The position numbers and the translations under genes are program-made. The notes under the pieces were generated by a model. That model had not been told where the DNA came from, ran no database searches, and worked only from the letters and a program-made list of their open reading frames with translations. Shown here one piece after another: positions 31,886 to 38,931 of a stretch of DNA of 64,000 nt. This DNA comes from Marinobacter mobilis (GTDB lineage Bacteria > Pseudomonadota > Gammaproteobacteria > Pseudomonadales > Oleiphilaceae). Positions within the stretch are counted from its first letter, which is position 1, and the number at the start of each line of letters is the position of its first letter. The stretch is taken from NCBI RefSeq assembly GCF_900106945.1, contig NZ_FNNE01000006.1:124001-188000 (forward strand), written 5' to 3'.

Positions 31886-33361
31886 ATGACCGTACGCACC
31901 CGAATCGCGCCGTCGCCCACCGGTGATCCCCACGTTGGCACGGCCTATGTGGCCTTGTTCAATTTGTGCTTTGCCCGTCAGCACGGCGGCCAGTTCATTT
32001 TGCGCATCGAGGACACCGACCAGACCCGGAGCACGTCGGAGTCCGAACAGGACATCCTGCAAGCGCTGCGCTGGCTGGGACTGGGCTGGGACGAAGGTCC
32101 GGATGTGGGTGGTCCCCATGGTCCCTATCGGCAGTCCGAGCGTAAGGACAGTTACCGTCAGTATGCGATGGAGCTGGTGGACAAGGGGCATGCGTTCTAC
32201 TGCTTCCGTACACCCGAGGAGCTGGATGTCATCCGAGAAGAACGCAAGGCCCAAGGCCTGAACCCGGGCATCAAGGGTGACCTGGAATTGCCGGCCGAGG
32301 AGGTGCAGCGTCGTCTTGAAGCGGGGGACCCTTACGTGATCCGCATGAAGGTACCGGATGAGGGTACCTGCGTGATCAACGACATGCTGCGGGGCACCAT
32401 CGAAATCGACTGGTCCCAGGTGGACTGCCAGATTCTGCTCAAGTCTGACGGCATGCCGACCTATCACCTGGCCAACGTGGTCGATGACCACGCCATGGCG
32501 ATTACCCATGTGCTGCGTGGCGAGGAGTGGATTAACTCCGCCCCCAAACACAAGCTGCTGTACGAATACTTTGGCTGGGACATGCCGGAGCTGTGTCACC
32601 TGCCGTTGCTGCGTAACCCGGACAAGAGCAAATTGTCCAAGCGCAAGAACCCGACCAGCATTAACTTCTATGAGCGCATGGGCTTCCTGCCGGAAGCCGT
32701 GATCAATTACCTGGGCCGTATGGGCTGGTCGATGCCGGATGAGCGCGAGAAGTTCTCGGTTGGCGAGATGATCGAGAATTTTGACATCCAGCGGGTGTCT
32801 CTGGGTGGGCCGATCTTCGATGTCGAAAAGCTGCGTTGGCTTAATGGGCTGTGGTTGCGAGAGGACGTCTCGGACGATGAGTTTGTGGAACGCCTGAGTA
32901 ACTGGTGGTTCCGTGAAGATGCCCTGCGCAGCCTGATTCCGCACGTCAAGGGACGGGCAGAAGTGTTCAGTGATGTCGCCCCGATGGCGGCCTTTATGTT
33001 TTCCGGCATGCTCGACCTGCAGCCGGAGCAGTTTGCCCATAATAAGCTGGAAGAAGGGCAGGTCAGGCGTGTGCTGCAGTTCGCGCTGTGGCGCCTGGAG
33101 GCTCAGCGTCACTGGAGCAAGGAGAACATCTTTGCCGATATCAAGGACCTGGCCAAGGCCATGGATCTGAAGATGGGCGAGTTCATGTTCCCGATCTTTG
33201 TGGCGATCGCCGGTACACCGAACTCCTGGTCAGTGATGGATTCCATGGCGCTACTGGGGCCGGATATGACCCGTGCGCGCCTGCGTCATGCCCTTAACGT
33301 GCTGGGCGGTTTCTCCAAGAAGGAAACCAAGAAGGTTGAGAAGGAGTTCGCGGCGCTGTAG
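31886..33361 (+). CDS. gltX: Glutamyl-tRNA synthetase
   Basis: Encodes 491 residues of the class I aminoacyl-tRNA synthetase family. The HIGH-type motif is in [16 protein letters not shown] near the N-terminus and the KMSKS-type motif is KLSKRKN near 250. Length and the ending fit a bacterial GluRS of the gltX1 type. It charges tRNA-Glu; its cognate tRNA-Glu(TTC) gene lies about 260 nt downstream. Confidence 0.97.
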   Translation: MTVRTRIAPSPTGDPHVGTAYVALFNLCFARQHGGQFILRIEDTDQTRSTSESEQDILQALRWLGLGWDEGPDVGGPHGPYRQSERKDSYRQYAMELVDKGHAFYCFRTPEELDVIREERKAQGLNPGIKGDLELPAEEVQRRLEAGDPYVIRMKVPDEGTCVINDMLRGTIEIDWSQVDCQILLKSDGMPTYHLANVVDDHAMAITHVLRGEEWINSAPKHKLLYEYFGWDMPELCHLPLLRNPDKSKLSKRKNPTSINFYERMGFLPEAVINYLGRMGWSMPDEREKFSVGEMIENFDIQRVSLGGPIFDVEKLRWLNGLWLREDVSDDEFVERLSNWWFREDALRSLIPHVKGRAEVFSDVAPMAAFMFSGMLDLQPEQFAHNKLEEGQVRRVLQFALWRLEAQRHWSKENIFADIKDLAKAMDLKMGEFMFPIFVAIAGTPNSWSVMDSMALLGPDMTRARLRHALNVLGGFSKKETKKVEKEFAAL

Positions 33362-33495
33362 TCGGTCCAATGGCTGCTGTCACCGGGTGGCAGTGGCCTG
33401 ACTGCCTTAAAAGTCGCTGAAAGTGATTGATTTTTGATAAATTTGAGTGCTTTTTAGGCTATTTTCATCTTATTGAAAAAAATGAAAATAAAGGG

Positions 33496-33524
33496 TTGAC
33501 GGAATAGGGGCGGATCCTTAATAT
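33496..33524 (+). promoter_or_regulatory. Promoter of the tRNA-Ala/tRNA-Glu unit
   Basis: TTGACG (33496-33501), a 17-base spacer and TAATAT (33519-33524). Transcription would begin near 33531, a few bases before tRNA-Ala. Confidence 0.75.
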
Positions 33525-33537
33525 ACGCATCCGTTGA

Positions 33538-33613
33538 GGGGCCATAGCTCAGCTGGGAGAGCGCAACACTGGCAGTGTTGAGGTCAGCGGTTCGATCCCG
33601 CTTGGCTCCACCA
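33538..33613 (+). tRNA. tRNA-Ala (GGC anticodon)
   Basis: 76 bases that fold as a complete tRNA. The acceptor GGGGCCA pairs with TGGCTCC, the discriminator is A, and CCA is encoded. The anticodon stem is CAACA/TGTTG with loop CTGGCAG, giving GGC, which reads alanine codons GCC and GCU. The TΨC loop contains GGTTCGATC. Confidence 0.97.
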
Positions 33614-33620
33614 ATTTCTA

Positions 33621-33696
33621 GTCCCCTTCGTCTAGTGGCCTAGGACTCCGCCCTTTCACGGCGGCAACAGGGGTTCGAACCCCCTAGGGGACGCCA
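33621..33696 (+). tRNA. tRNA-Glu (TTC anticodon)
   Basis: 76 bases that fold as a complete tRNA. The acceptor GTCCCCT pairs with AGGGGAC, the discriminator is G, and CCA is encoded. The anticodon stem is CCGCC/GGCGG with loop CTTTCAC, giving TTC, which reads GAA and GAG. It lies 7 nt after tRNA-Ala, so the two are cotranscribed. Confidence 0.97.
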
Positions 33697-33732
33697 ATAC
33701 GGCTTAACGGTTTAGTCCACCGGAAAGCCATC

Positions 33733-33760
33733 AAAAAAACCGCCTTCGGGCGGTTTTTTT
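33733..33760 (+). terminator. Terminator of the tRNA unit
   Basis: ACCGCC (33739-33744), tetraloop TTCG, GGCGGT (33749-33754), with flanking A7 and T7 runs. A textbook intrinsic terminator. Confidence 0.93.
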
Positions 33761-33935
33761 GTGCCTGCAGAAAAGTGCCTGCGAAAAGGCGGGGGGTCAT
33801 GTTGTGATTGGAGGGCTGGCCGCAGCGGTTCCTGGGCGGGTGTGGTGGCATTCAGGTCGGTCAGGGGCTTCGTTATGAAGCCCAGGCGTGACGGGAAGGG
33901 AAGCGGGGTGGGTGTTTCTGAGGCGCCAGTGCGGC

Positions 33936-34787
33936 CTAGCGGATCGAGATTGCGCCTTTACCGACGCCTTCGTAGGCCTTGACCCGAATCGCATCATTCG
34001 GCCACTCAGCTTTGCATTGGTCGGCGATATGCGCCGCAATCAGCTCCACGGTGGTATCGGTGTTCAGCAGGTATACCCGCTCCTCGGGCAGGGTCAGGCT
34101 GAATTCACCCTGATTGGCCTCGTAATCAAACCGGATATAGCCAACGCCGTTGGTGTCCACAAAGCGGGTGGTAATGTCTTCTTCCGAACCCACGTAGATA
34201 TCCTTCCAGCGTTCTGCCCAGGCCTGTTCAAGGGCGTGATCGCGGTGATTGTTGCGATCAATGCGGATAGGGGAGCGGTGGCCGTGGGCGATGCGCTGGC
34301 AGTTCCCCAGGTGCTTCTTGAGGCCATGGACGTAATGGTAGTAGGGCCCCTCGATCACTTCCTCACGCAGATTGATGTCAATGTCGATGACATTGGCGGG
34401 CAGAACTGAATGCAGCTCTTGTTGCAGCAGTGTGGCAACGGCAGACGGTACGACCCGGTCAGCCTCCAGCCAGACCACAGCTTCCTGGGGGGAATGGTGA
34501 TCGATATAGTGGCCATTTTTCAGCTGCCACCGAAACGCGTCGGGCTGGTCAGCATCGCGGGACAGGCCGCTGTATCCCGTCGGAACGACCAGGCGGTGAT
34601 CCACCCGTTCGTCGATCACCCGCTTGATGGTGCGTTTGACGTTGCTGAAATCGAAGACCATGCCCTGGTCGTCCAGTTCACCGCCAAGAACCACATCGAC
34701 GATCCAGCTTTCGCCGACCAGGCCGCGACTTGCATCCAGATAGGCGAAGTCGATGACGGTCAGGTTATCCACGAAAAGATGGTTCAT
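33936..34787 (-). CDS. Two-domain 6-pyruvoyl-tetrahydropterin synthase/QueD-like protein
   Basis: Encodes 283 residues, about twice the usual QueD length. The N-terminal half begins HLFVDNLTVIDFAYLD and includes MVFDFSNVKRTIKRVID..DHRLVVP, a typical PTPS/QueD stretch. The C-terminal half repeats the fold with the zinc-type motif AHGHRSPIRI. The classical His cluster is split unevenly, so only one half may be catalytic. QueD converts dihydroneopterin triphosphate to 6-carboxytetrahydropterin in queuosine synthesis; whether this tandem form does so is not known. The ATG at 34787 is chosen because the fold begins there; an ATG at 34850 is possible. Confidence 0.75.
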   Translation of the reverse strand: MNHLFVDNLTVIDFAYLDASRGLVGESWIVDVVLGGELDDQGMVFDFSNVKRTIKRVIDERVDHRLVVPTGYSGLSRDADQPDAFRWQLKNGHYIDHHSPQEAVVWLEADRVVPSAVATLLQQELHSVLPANVIDIDINLREEVIEGPYYHYVHGLKKHLGNCQRIAHGHRSPIRIDRNNHRDHALEQAWAERWKDIYVGSEEDITTRFVDTNGVGYIRFDYEANQGEFSLTLPEERVYLLNTDTTVELIAAHIADQCKAEWPNDAIRVKAYEGVGKGAISIR

Positions 34788-34915
34788 CAGGGAGAGTCCG
34801 GTAGAGGTGTACTTGATTGACCAGCGAATTCTAGCAAAAATCCTTTGCATCTAGCACTCTGGCGCCGGCAACCTGCCGGTATTTCCTTACTTTACCTGCA
34901 GGTGGAGGTCCCGTC

Positions 34916-35500
34916 GTGGTCAATTCACGCCCAAACACCCCGGTTCTGGTCCTTGCCGCGGGCGCTTCCCGCCGTATGGGACGAGCGAAACAGTTGCTTG
35001 GATGGGGGCGGGGCTGCCTGCTGGATCAGGCGATAGGCTTGGCCAGGGTGCTCAGTCCTGAGGTGTTCGTGGTGGGTGGGGCCCGCTATCCGCTGGTTCG
35101 TTATCGCTGCAAGGCGCCGGTGTCTGGCTGGGTCTATGCCCACGACTGGTCTCAGGGGCTCAGTGCTTCGCTCAAGGCCGGCGTCAGCGCCTTGCCGGGC
35201 CGTAGTTGTGGGGTGTTCGTAATGGTGGCAGACCAGCCGCTGTTATCCGTTGACGGCCTCAGGGCGCTTGCTGAAGCTGCCCGGACGACTCCGGATCAAC
35301 CGGTAGCGGCCAGCTACGGAGACCGACCCGGTGTGCCGGCTTACCTGCCGCGCTGGGTGTGGCCGCAGGTGATGGCGCTGGAAGGGGATCAGGGCGCCGG
35401 GGTGATTCTGCGTGACGTCCGCGCCCGACGCATCCGGATTGCCGGGGTCGAGCGGGATCTCGATACCCCTGAGGATTGGCGCAAATTATTTGAAGCCTGA
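34916..35500 (+). CDS. MobA-like nucleotidyltransferase (MocA type)
   Basis: Encodes 194 residues of the NTP-transferase fold. VLAAGASRRMGRAKQLLGW (about 12-30) is the nucleotide-binding G-rich loop and Lys. VMVADQPLLSVDGL (about 102) is the metal-binding Asp motif, and GDQGAGVIL matches the C-terminal family signature. It resembles MocA, the molybdopterin cytidylyltransferase, and related proteins used in xanthine/CO dehydrogenase maturation. No molybdoenzyme gene is nearby, so the substrate is uncertain. GTG start with GGTGGAGG 7 nt upstream. Confidence 0.82.
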   Translation: MVNSRPNTPVLVLAAGASRRMGRAKQLLGWGRGCLLDQAIGLARVLSPEVFVVGGARYPLVRYRCKAPVSGWVYAHDWSQGLSASLKAGVSALPGRSCGVFVMVADQPLLSVDGLRALAEAARTTPDQPVAASYGDRPGVPAYLPRWVWPQVMALEGDQGAGVILRDVRARRIRIAGVERDLDTPEDWRKLFEA

Positions 35501-35512
35501 ACCGCGTAAGGA

Positions 35513-36601
35513 TCAGGCGAACAGACCGGTCATCCAGGCAATGCCGAGGGTAAAGATGCTCAGGCTGACAGCCAGACCCACCGTGTAGATCCGCGAAGTG
35601 GCTGCCCGCTGCTGGGATGCGTAGAGATCGATGGTGCGCTGGGCAATGTCCTCCGCCGTCTCCCGTGAGATTTCATGAGCCTGCTGGATGGCCTCGGACT
35701 GCAGGGTTTGCCAGAACTCGGTATCGATCGTCTGGACGTTGGTTATGTGATCCTTCAGTTCGGCGAGGTCGTCGCTGGTGAAGCCGCCCGTGTTGGCCAG
35801 GTCCCGCTTCAGCTCGGACAATTCGCGGCTCAGGCTGAGATTGACCTCGGCTGCAACGTCGTCGTGCAGGTGGCTGGTGCGTTGCTCCACCAGGGCGGAG
35901 AGTGCTGCCAGTCGCTCTTCCACGGCGTTATCCTGCCGCTTGCTGGCTTCATCCAGGGCTCGCTTGAGATGGTCGAACTGCTCGTCGAACAAAGAGCTGA
36001 GCAGTTCGTGCAGGCGGTTGTTGATGTGGGTCTTGACCGCGGAGCGGGCAATCTGCTCGATCAGCTCGCTGGTCAGCGGGACAACCTGGGGTGCGCCAGC
36101 GGGCCCGGGTGCTGTCTCGGCGGTGAGTTCAACGGCGGCATCGTCCGGGAAGTGCACGGCGTCGTCATCCCCTTGCTTGACGGTGTCTTCGGCCAGCTCT
36201 GGCGCCTCCGGCAAGGTGCCTTCCTGTACGTCGCTGGACAGCTGGTCGAGCAATGACGTGAGGCCCTCGTCCTGCGGTGGCTTGGTGAGGATGTTGTAGA
36301 CGCCGAAATTGCGTGCCTCGTCCATGAACGACTGGGACTTTTTCGACGTGCACATGATGATCGGAATGCCGGCGGTTGCCGGATTGCCCTTGATGGCCTT
36401 GGTGGCTTCAACGCCGTTCATGCCTGGCATCAGGTGATCCATGAAAATGACATCGGGGCGATCATTGTTATTGAGGTAGTCCAGCGCCTCTTCGGCTGAG
36501 CCCGCCATATTGACTGCCATTTCCCGGCCTTCCAGCAGTTTGCTAAGGGCAAAACGCGCGACCTTGGAGTCGTCAACCAGAAGTGCATTCTTGATCGCCA
36601 T
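35513..36601 (-). CDS. Membrane-anchored response regulator with coiled-coil linker
   Basis: Encodes 362 residues. Residues 1-120 are a canonical CheY-like receiver: Asp10/Asp11, phospho-acceptor Asp55 ([11 protein letters not shown]), Thr85 and Lys107. There is no DNA-binding or enzymatic output domain. Instead come an acidic, Ala/Pro-rich linker (about 125-185), a long helical, probably coiled-coil stretch (about 190-340), and one C-terminal transmembrane helix (about 340-360, [20 protein letters not shown]). A phosphorylated receiver held at the membrane by its tail is unusual. Start chosen with AGAGG 7 nt upstream. No histidine kinase is adjacent. Confidence 0.85.
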   Translation of the reverse strand: MAIKNALLVDDSKVARFALSKLLEGREMAVNMAGSAEEALDYLNNNDRPDVIFMDHLMPGMNGVEATKAIKGNPATAGIPIIMCTSKKSQSFMDEARNFGVYNILTKPPQDEGLTSLLDQLSSDVQEGTLPEAPELAEDTVKQGDDDAVHFPDDAAVELTAETAPGPAGAPQVVPLTSELIEQIARSAVKTHINNRLHELLSSLFDEQFDHLKRALDEASKRQDNAVEERLAALSALVEQRTSHLHDDVAAEVNLSLSRELSELKRDLANTGGFTSDDLAELKDHITNVQTIDTEFWQTLQSEAIQQAHEISRETAEDIAQRTIDLYASQQRAATSRIYTVGLAVSLSIFTLGIAWMTGLFA

Positions 36602-36703
36602 GCTAGAACCTCTACCTGTTACAGCGTTGTTTAAATCGCAGGTATACCCGGTTGTCCGGTCCGGAACGTTGCTTCCCTGCATGTTTTCAGTGGACTTGTC
36701 TGT

Positions 36704-38167
36704 TCACCAGCCTTCGAGCTGCGGGCATTGGGTGGCCCGGTAGCTGTTTTCCCGGTAGCAGACGCCGGGTTCGGAGGTCCGGGCGGTGAAGATCTCCCCG
36801 GCCGCCGTGGTTAATCGTACCTGTCCATAGGGATCGCCATGGCGGAAGGTCGCTTCGATCGAGCTGCCATTGGGGTTCAGCAGCAGGCCCTTACCATGGA
36901 AGCGGCCGTCGACGTATTCTCCTTCGTACTTCTTGCCACTGGCAAACACCTCGCTGCCGCGGCCATGGAACTTGCCGTTGGAGAAGGTGCCGTCATAGGA
37001 GCGGCCATCGGGGTAGGTCAGGGTGCCGGCGCCGTGGAATTCGCCATTCCGGAATTCACCAACATAGAGCATCCCGCTGCCGGTCGTCAGTGAGCCGTGA
37101 CCGTTCAGGTTACCGTTGAGCCACTGCCCGGTCAGGATGTCGCCATTCGGGCGGGAGAGGGTGCCTTGGCCGTTGAACTGATCGTTGATGAACTGACCGG
37201 TATAACGGGTGTTGTCAGCATCGGTATAGCTGCCTTCACCTTCCCGGCGCCCCTCTACCCAGTCGCCTTCGTAACGACTGCCATCGGCATACCAGGCGCT
37301 GCCTTTTCCGTGGAAGCGACCATTGATGAAATGGCCCTCGTAACGCAGGCCGTCGGCCTCGTTGTAGCTGCCATCGCCGGTTTTGACGCCGCCGATCCAG
37401 GTGCCGCCGCGATAATCGACCCGGGTGTAACGGTCGAGTTGGCCAACCAGGGTCAGCTCTTCACCGGCATCCAGGGCGACTGTCTGTGTCCAGGGCGAAT
37501 AGCCGTCCTTGCGAATTTCGATGTCATAGCGCCCTGGCTCGAGGGTGACATCGAGTCGGGTGGCGCCGTAGGGCTTGCCATTGATGGTGACCTGATCGTC
37601 ATGGACGTTGGAGCGCAGGGTGAGATGTCCGCGGGACGGGCGCCGGGTGGTGGCGATCGGGATGGCCTGAGGCGTTGGCCGGCGACCTGCCGGCTCGGTG
37701 CCCGGAGCACCGGCGACTGCCGCAACGGGCGCAGGCGTCATGACGGTGGCTGTCTGACCGGCCATGGTGTCTGGGGTATCGGCCTGCGCATCAATTTCCG
37801 AGTCCAGGATCCGGGGAGCTTCGGCGACTGCGACGTTTTCGACCGGCAGCGCGCCTATGGGTGTCAGTGAATCAGCTGGCCGTGCTGAGTCTGCGGAGGC
37901 TGATGGATTTGAATGGGCGGCGGGCTCTGAATCGACCGACGGCGCTGAGCCAGCGGGTGGCTCAGTGGGTGCCGTCTCTGCGACAAATACGCTGCTGTTC
38001 CGGGGAATGCTGAGCGGTCCGGCGGCCTCGGCAGGAGGCGCCTGGTGTTCTGCCTGTTCGCTGATCGCAGGCAAACCCTGGGTATCCCGAATGGATGCGA
38101 AACCGGCGGTGACCAACAGCATGATGGCCAGGGCGTTTATGAACAGAAGTGGTCTTACATCGACCAT
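36704..38167 (-). CDS. PEGA-domain and MORN-repeat protein
   Basis: Encodes 487 residues. An N-terminal membrane segment or signal (about 6-25) is followed by a low-complexity Ser/Ala/Pro/Glu region to about 175. A PEGA domain follows (about 180-250, with GHLTLRSNV and LEPGRYDIEIRKDGY). Then come about nine MORN repeats of 23 residues (about 252-458), each with YEGxFxNGxFHGxG. MORN repeats elsewhere bind lipids or proteins; PEGA domains occur in surface-associated proteins. Function unknown. Likely cotranscribed with the response regulator (gap 102 nt) and possibly the 2-TM gene. Confidence 0.85.
   Translation of the reverse strand: MVDVRPLLFINALAIMLLVTAGFASIRDTQGLPAISEQAEHQAPPAEAAGPLSIPRNSSVFVAETAPTEPPAGSAPSVDSEPAAHSNPSASADSARPADSLTPIGALPVENVAVAEAPRILDSEIDAQADTPDTMAGQTATVMTPAPVAAVAGAPGTEPAGRRPTPQAIPIATTRRPSRGHLTLRSNVHDDQVTINGKPYGATRLDVTLEPGRYDIEIRKDGYSPWTQTVALDAGEELTLVGQLDRYTRVDYRGGTWIGGVKTGDGSYNEADGLRYEGHFINGRFHGKGSAWYADGSRYEGDWVEGRREGEGSYTDADNTRYTGQFINDQFNGQGTLSRPNGDILTGQWLNGNLNGHGSLTTGSGMLYVGEFRNGEFHGAGTLTYPDGRSYDGTFSNGKFHGRGSEVFASGKKYEGEYVDGRFHGKGLLLNPNGSSIEATFRHGDPYGQVRLTTAAGEIFTARTSEPGVCYRENSYRATQCPQLEGW
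36794..37414 (-). repeat. MORN-coding tandem repeats
   Basis: About nine in-frame repeats of 69 bp (one of 72), encoding the 23-residue MORN units. The pattern YEG-x2-x-NG-x-FHG-x-G recurs with diverged third positions, so the array is old rather than freshly duplicated. Confidence 0.8.
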
Positions 38168-38280
38168 CGCTAACCTCTCGTTTGCGTGTCACCCGCAAAA
38201 ATATCGAGGTTTTATACTAGCGATTAACCGTTAAGTTATGTAACGAAAAGTGACTGAACTTTGCGAGTTTGCTGGCCAAA

Positions 38281-38775
38281 TCACACTTTGTCGGGAAGTT
38301 TGTCATGGTTGAGCTGTTCCCAGGCTTTCATGTAGACATCGGCCTCATATTGATAGGGCGATTTGAACGGGGTTAACACCAAATCGAACACCAGGAAGAA
38401 AAAGCCGACAGACAGCCAGGCGATGATCAGGGTGCTGAGGGTATTGGCCTGGACTTCGGGGTTGGCGTTAACAAAGTCGTGGAGCAGTGGTAGCAGCTCG
38501 CTGACCATCACGACCGGATTGAAACTCGCCATCACCAGTGGCAGCCAGAACGCCAGGAACACCGGGAAAAAACCGAAAGACCAGAGGATGCGGCGGACCA
38601 GGTAGATGGTGCTGGCCCGCAGGTAGCGCCGGCGAATCTCCGGCACCTTGCGGATGCGTTCGAGATACTGGCGCCGTTCGGCCCAGTAGGCAGCAACGTC
38701 TGCGGCCGGCAGGGCGGCATCGCTGGAGGTGTTGGCAGGCGAGGCGGAGGCGGTTTCCGTGCTGTCAGCAGTCAT
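38281..38775 (-). CDS. Unknown two-TM membrane protein
   Basis: Encodes 164 residues that I do not recognise. An Ala/Ser/Thr-rich N-tail (about 1-25) leads to a basic helix (YWAERRQYLERIRKVPEIRRRYLR), then two transmembrane helices (about 63-83 and 112-135) separated by a short acidic loop, and a C-terminal YQYEADVYMKAWEQL helix. It is upstream of the MORN gene on the same strand (113-nt gap), so it may belong to the same unit. Confidence 0.75.
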   Translation of the reverse strand: MTADSTETASASPANTSSDAALPAADVAAYWAERRQYLERIRKVPEIRRRYLRASTIYLVRRILWSFGFFPVFLAFWLPLVMASFNPVVMVSELLPLLHDFVNANPEVQANTLSTLIIAWLSVGFFFLVFDLVLTPFKSPYQYEADVYMKAWEQLNHDKLPDKV

Positions 38776-38931
38776 AGGCGTTCGTATTGTTGTCCATTAT
38801 GGGAATGCAGTACATGGGAGGCGGCTATCGCTGTGATTGAGAAGAACCATGGCGCGCCCCCGTTATCTGCATGATAATCCATACAACGTGTTACCCTACA
38901 AGCCTTAATGAATTAAAGACAGGACAGTTGC

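Noticed and set aside
31880..33112. A 410-codon minus-strand open frame across gltX
   Set aside because: Antisense shadow of gltX; rich in His and Gln as typical of such shadows.
33538..33760. Integration site at the tRNA genes
   Set aside because: Both tRNAs are intact, with no nearby integrase or duplicated 3' end; the downstream genes look like native core genes.
36794..37414. Possible CRISPR-like array from regular repeats
   Set aside because: The 69-bp periodicity is in frame and encodes MORN units; there are no conserved direct repeats with unique spacers.
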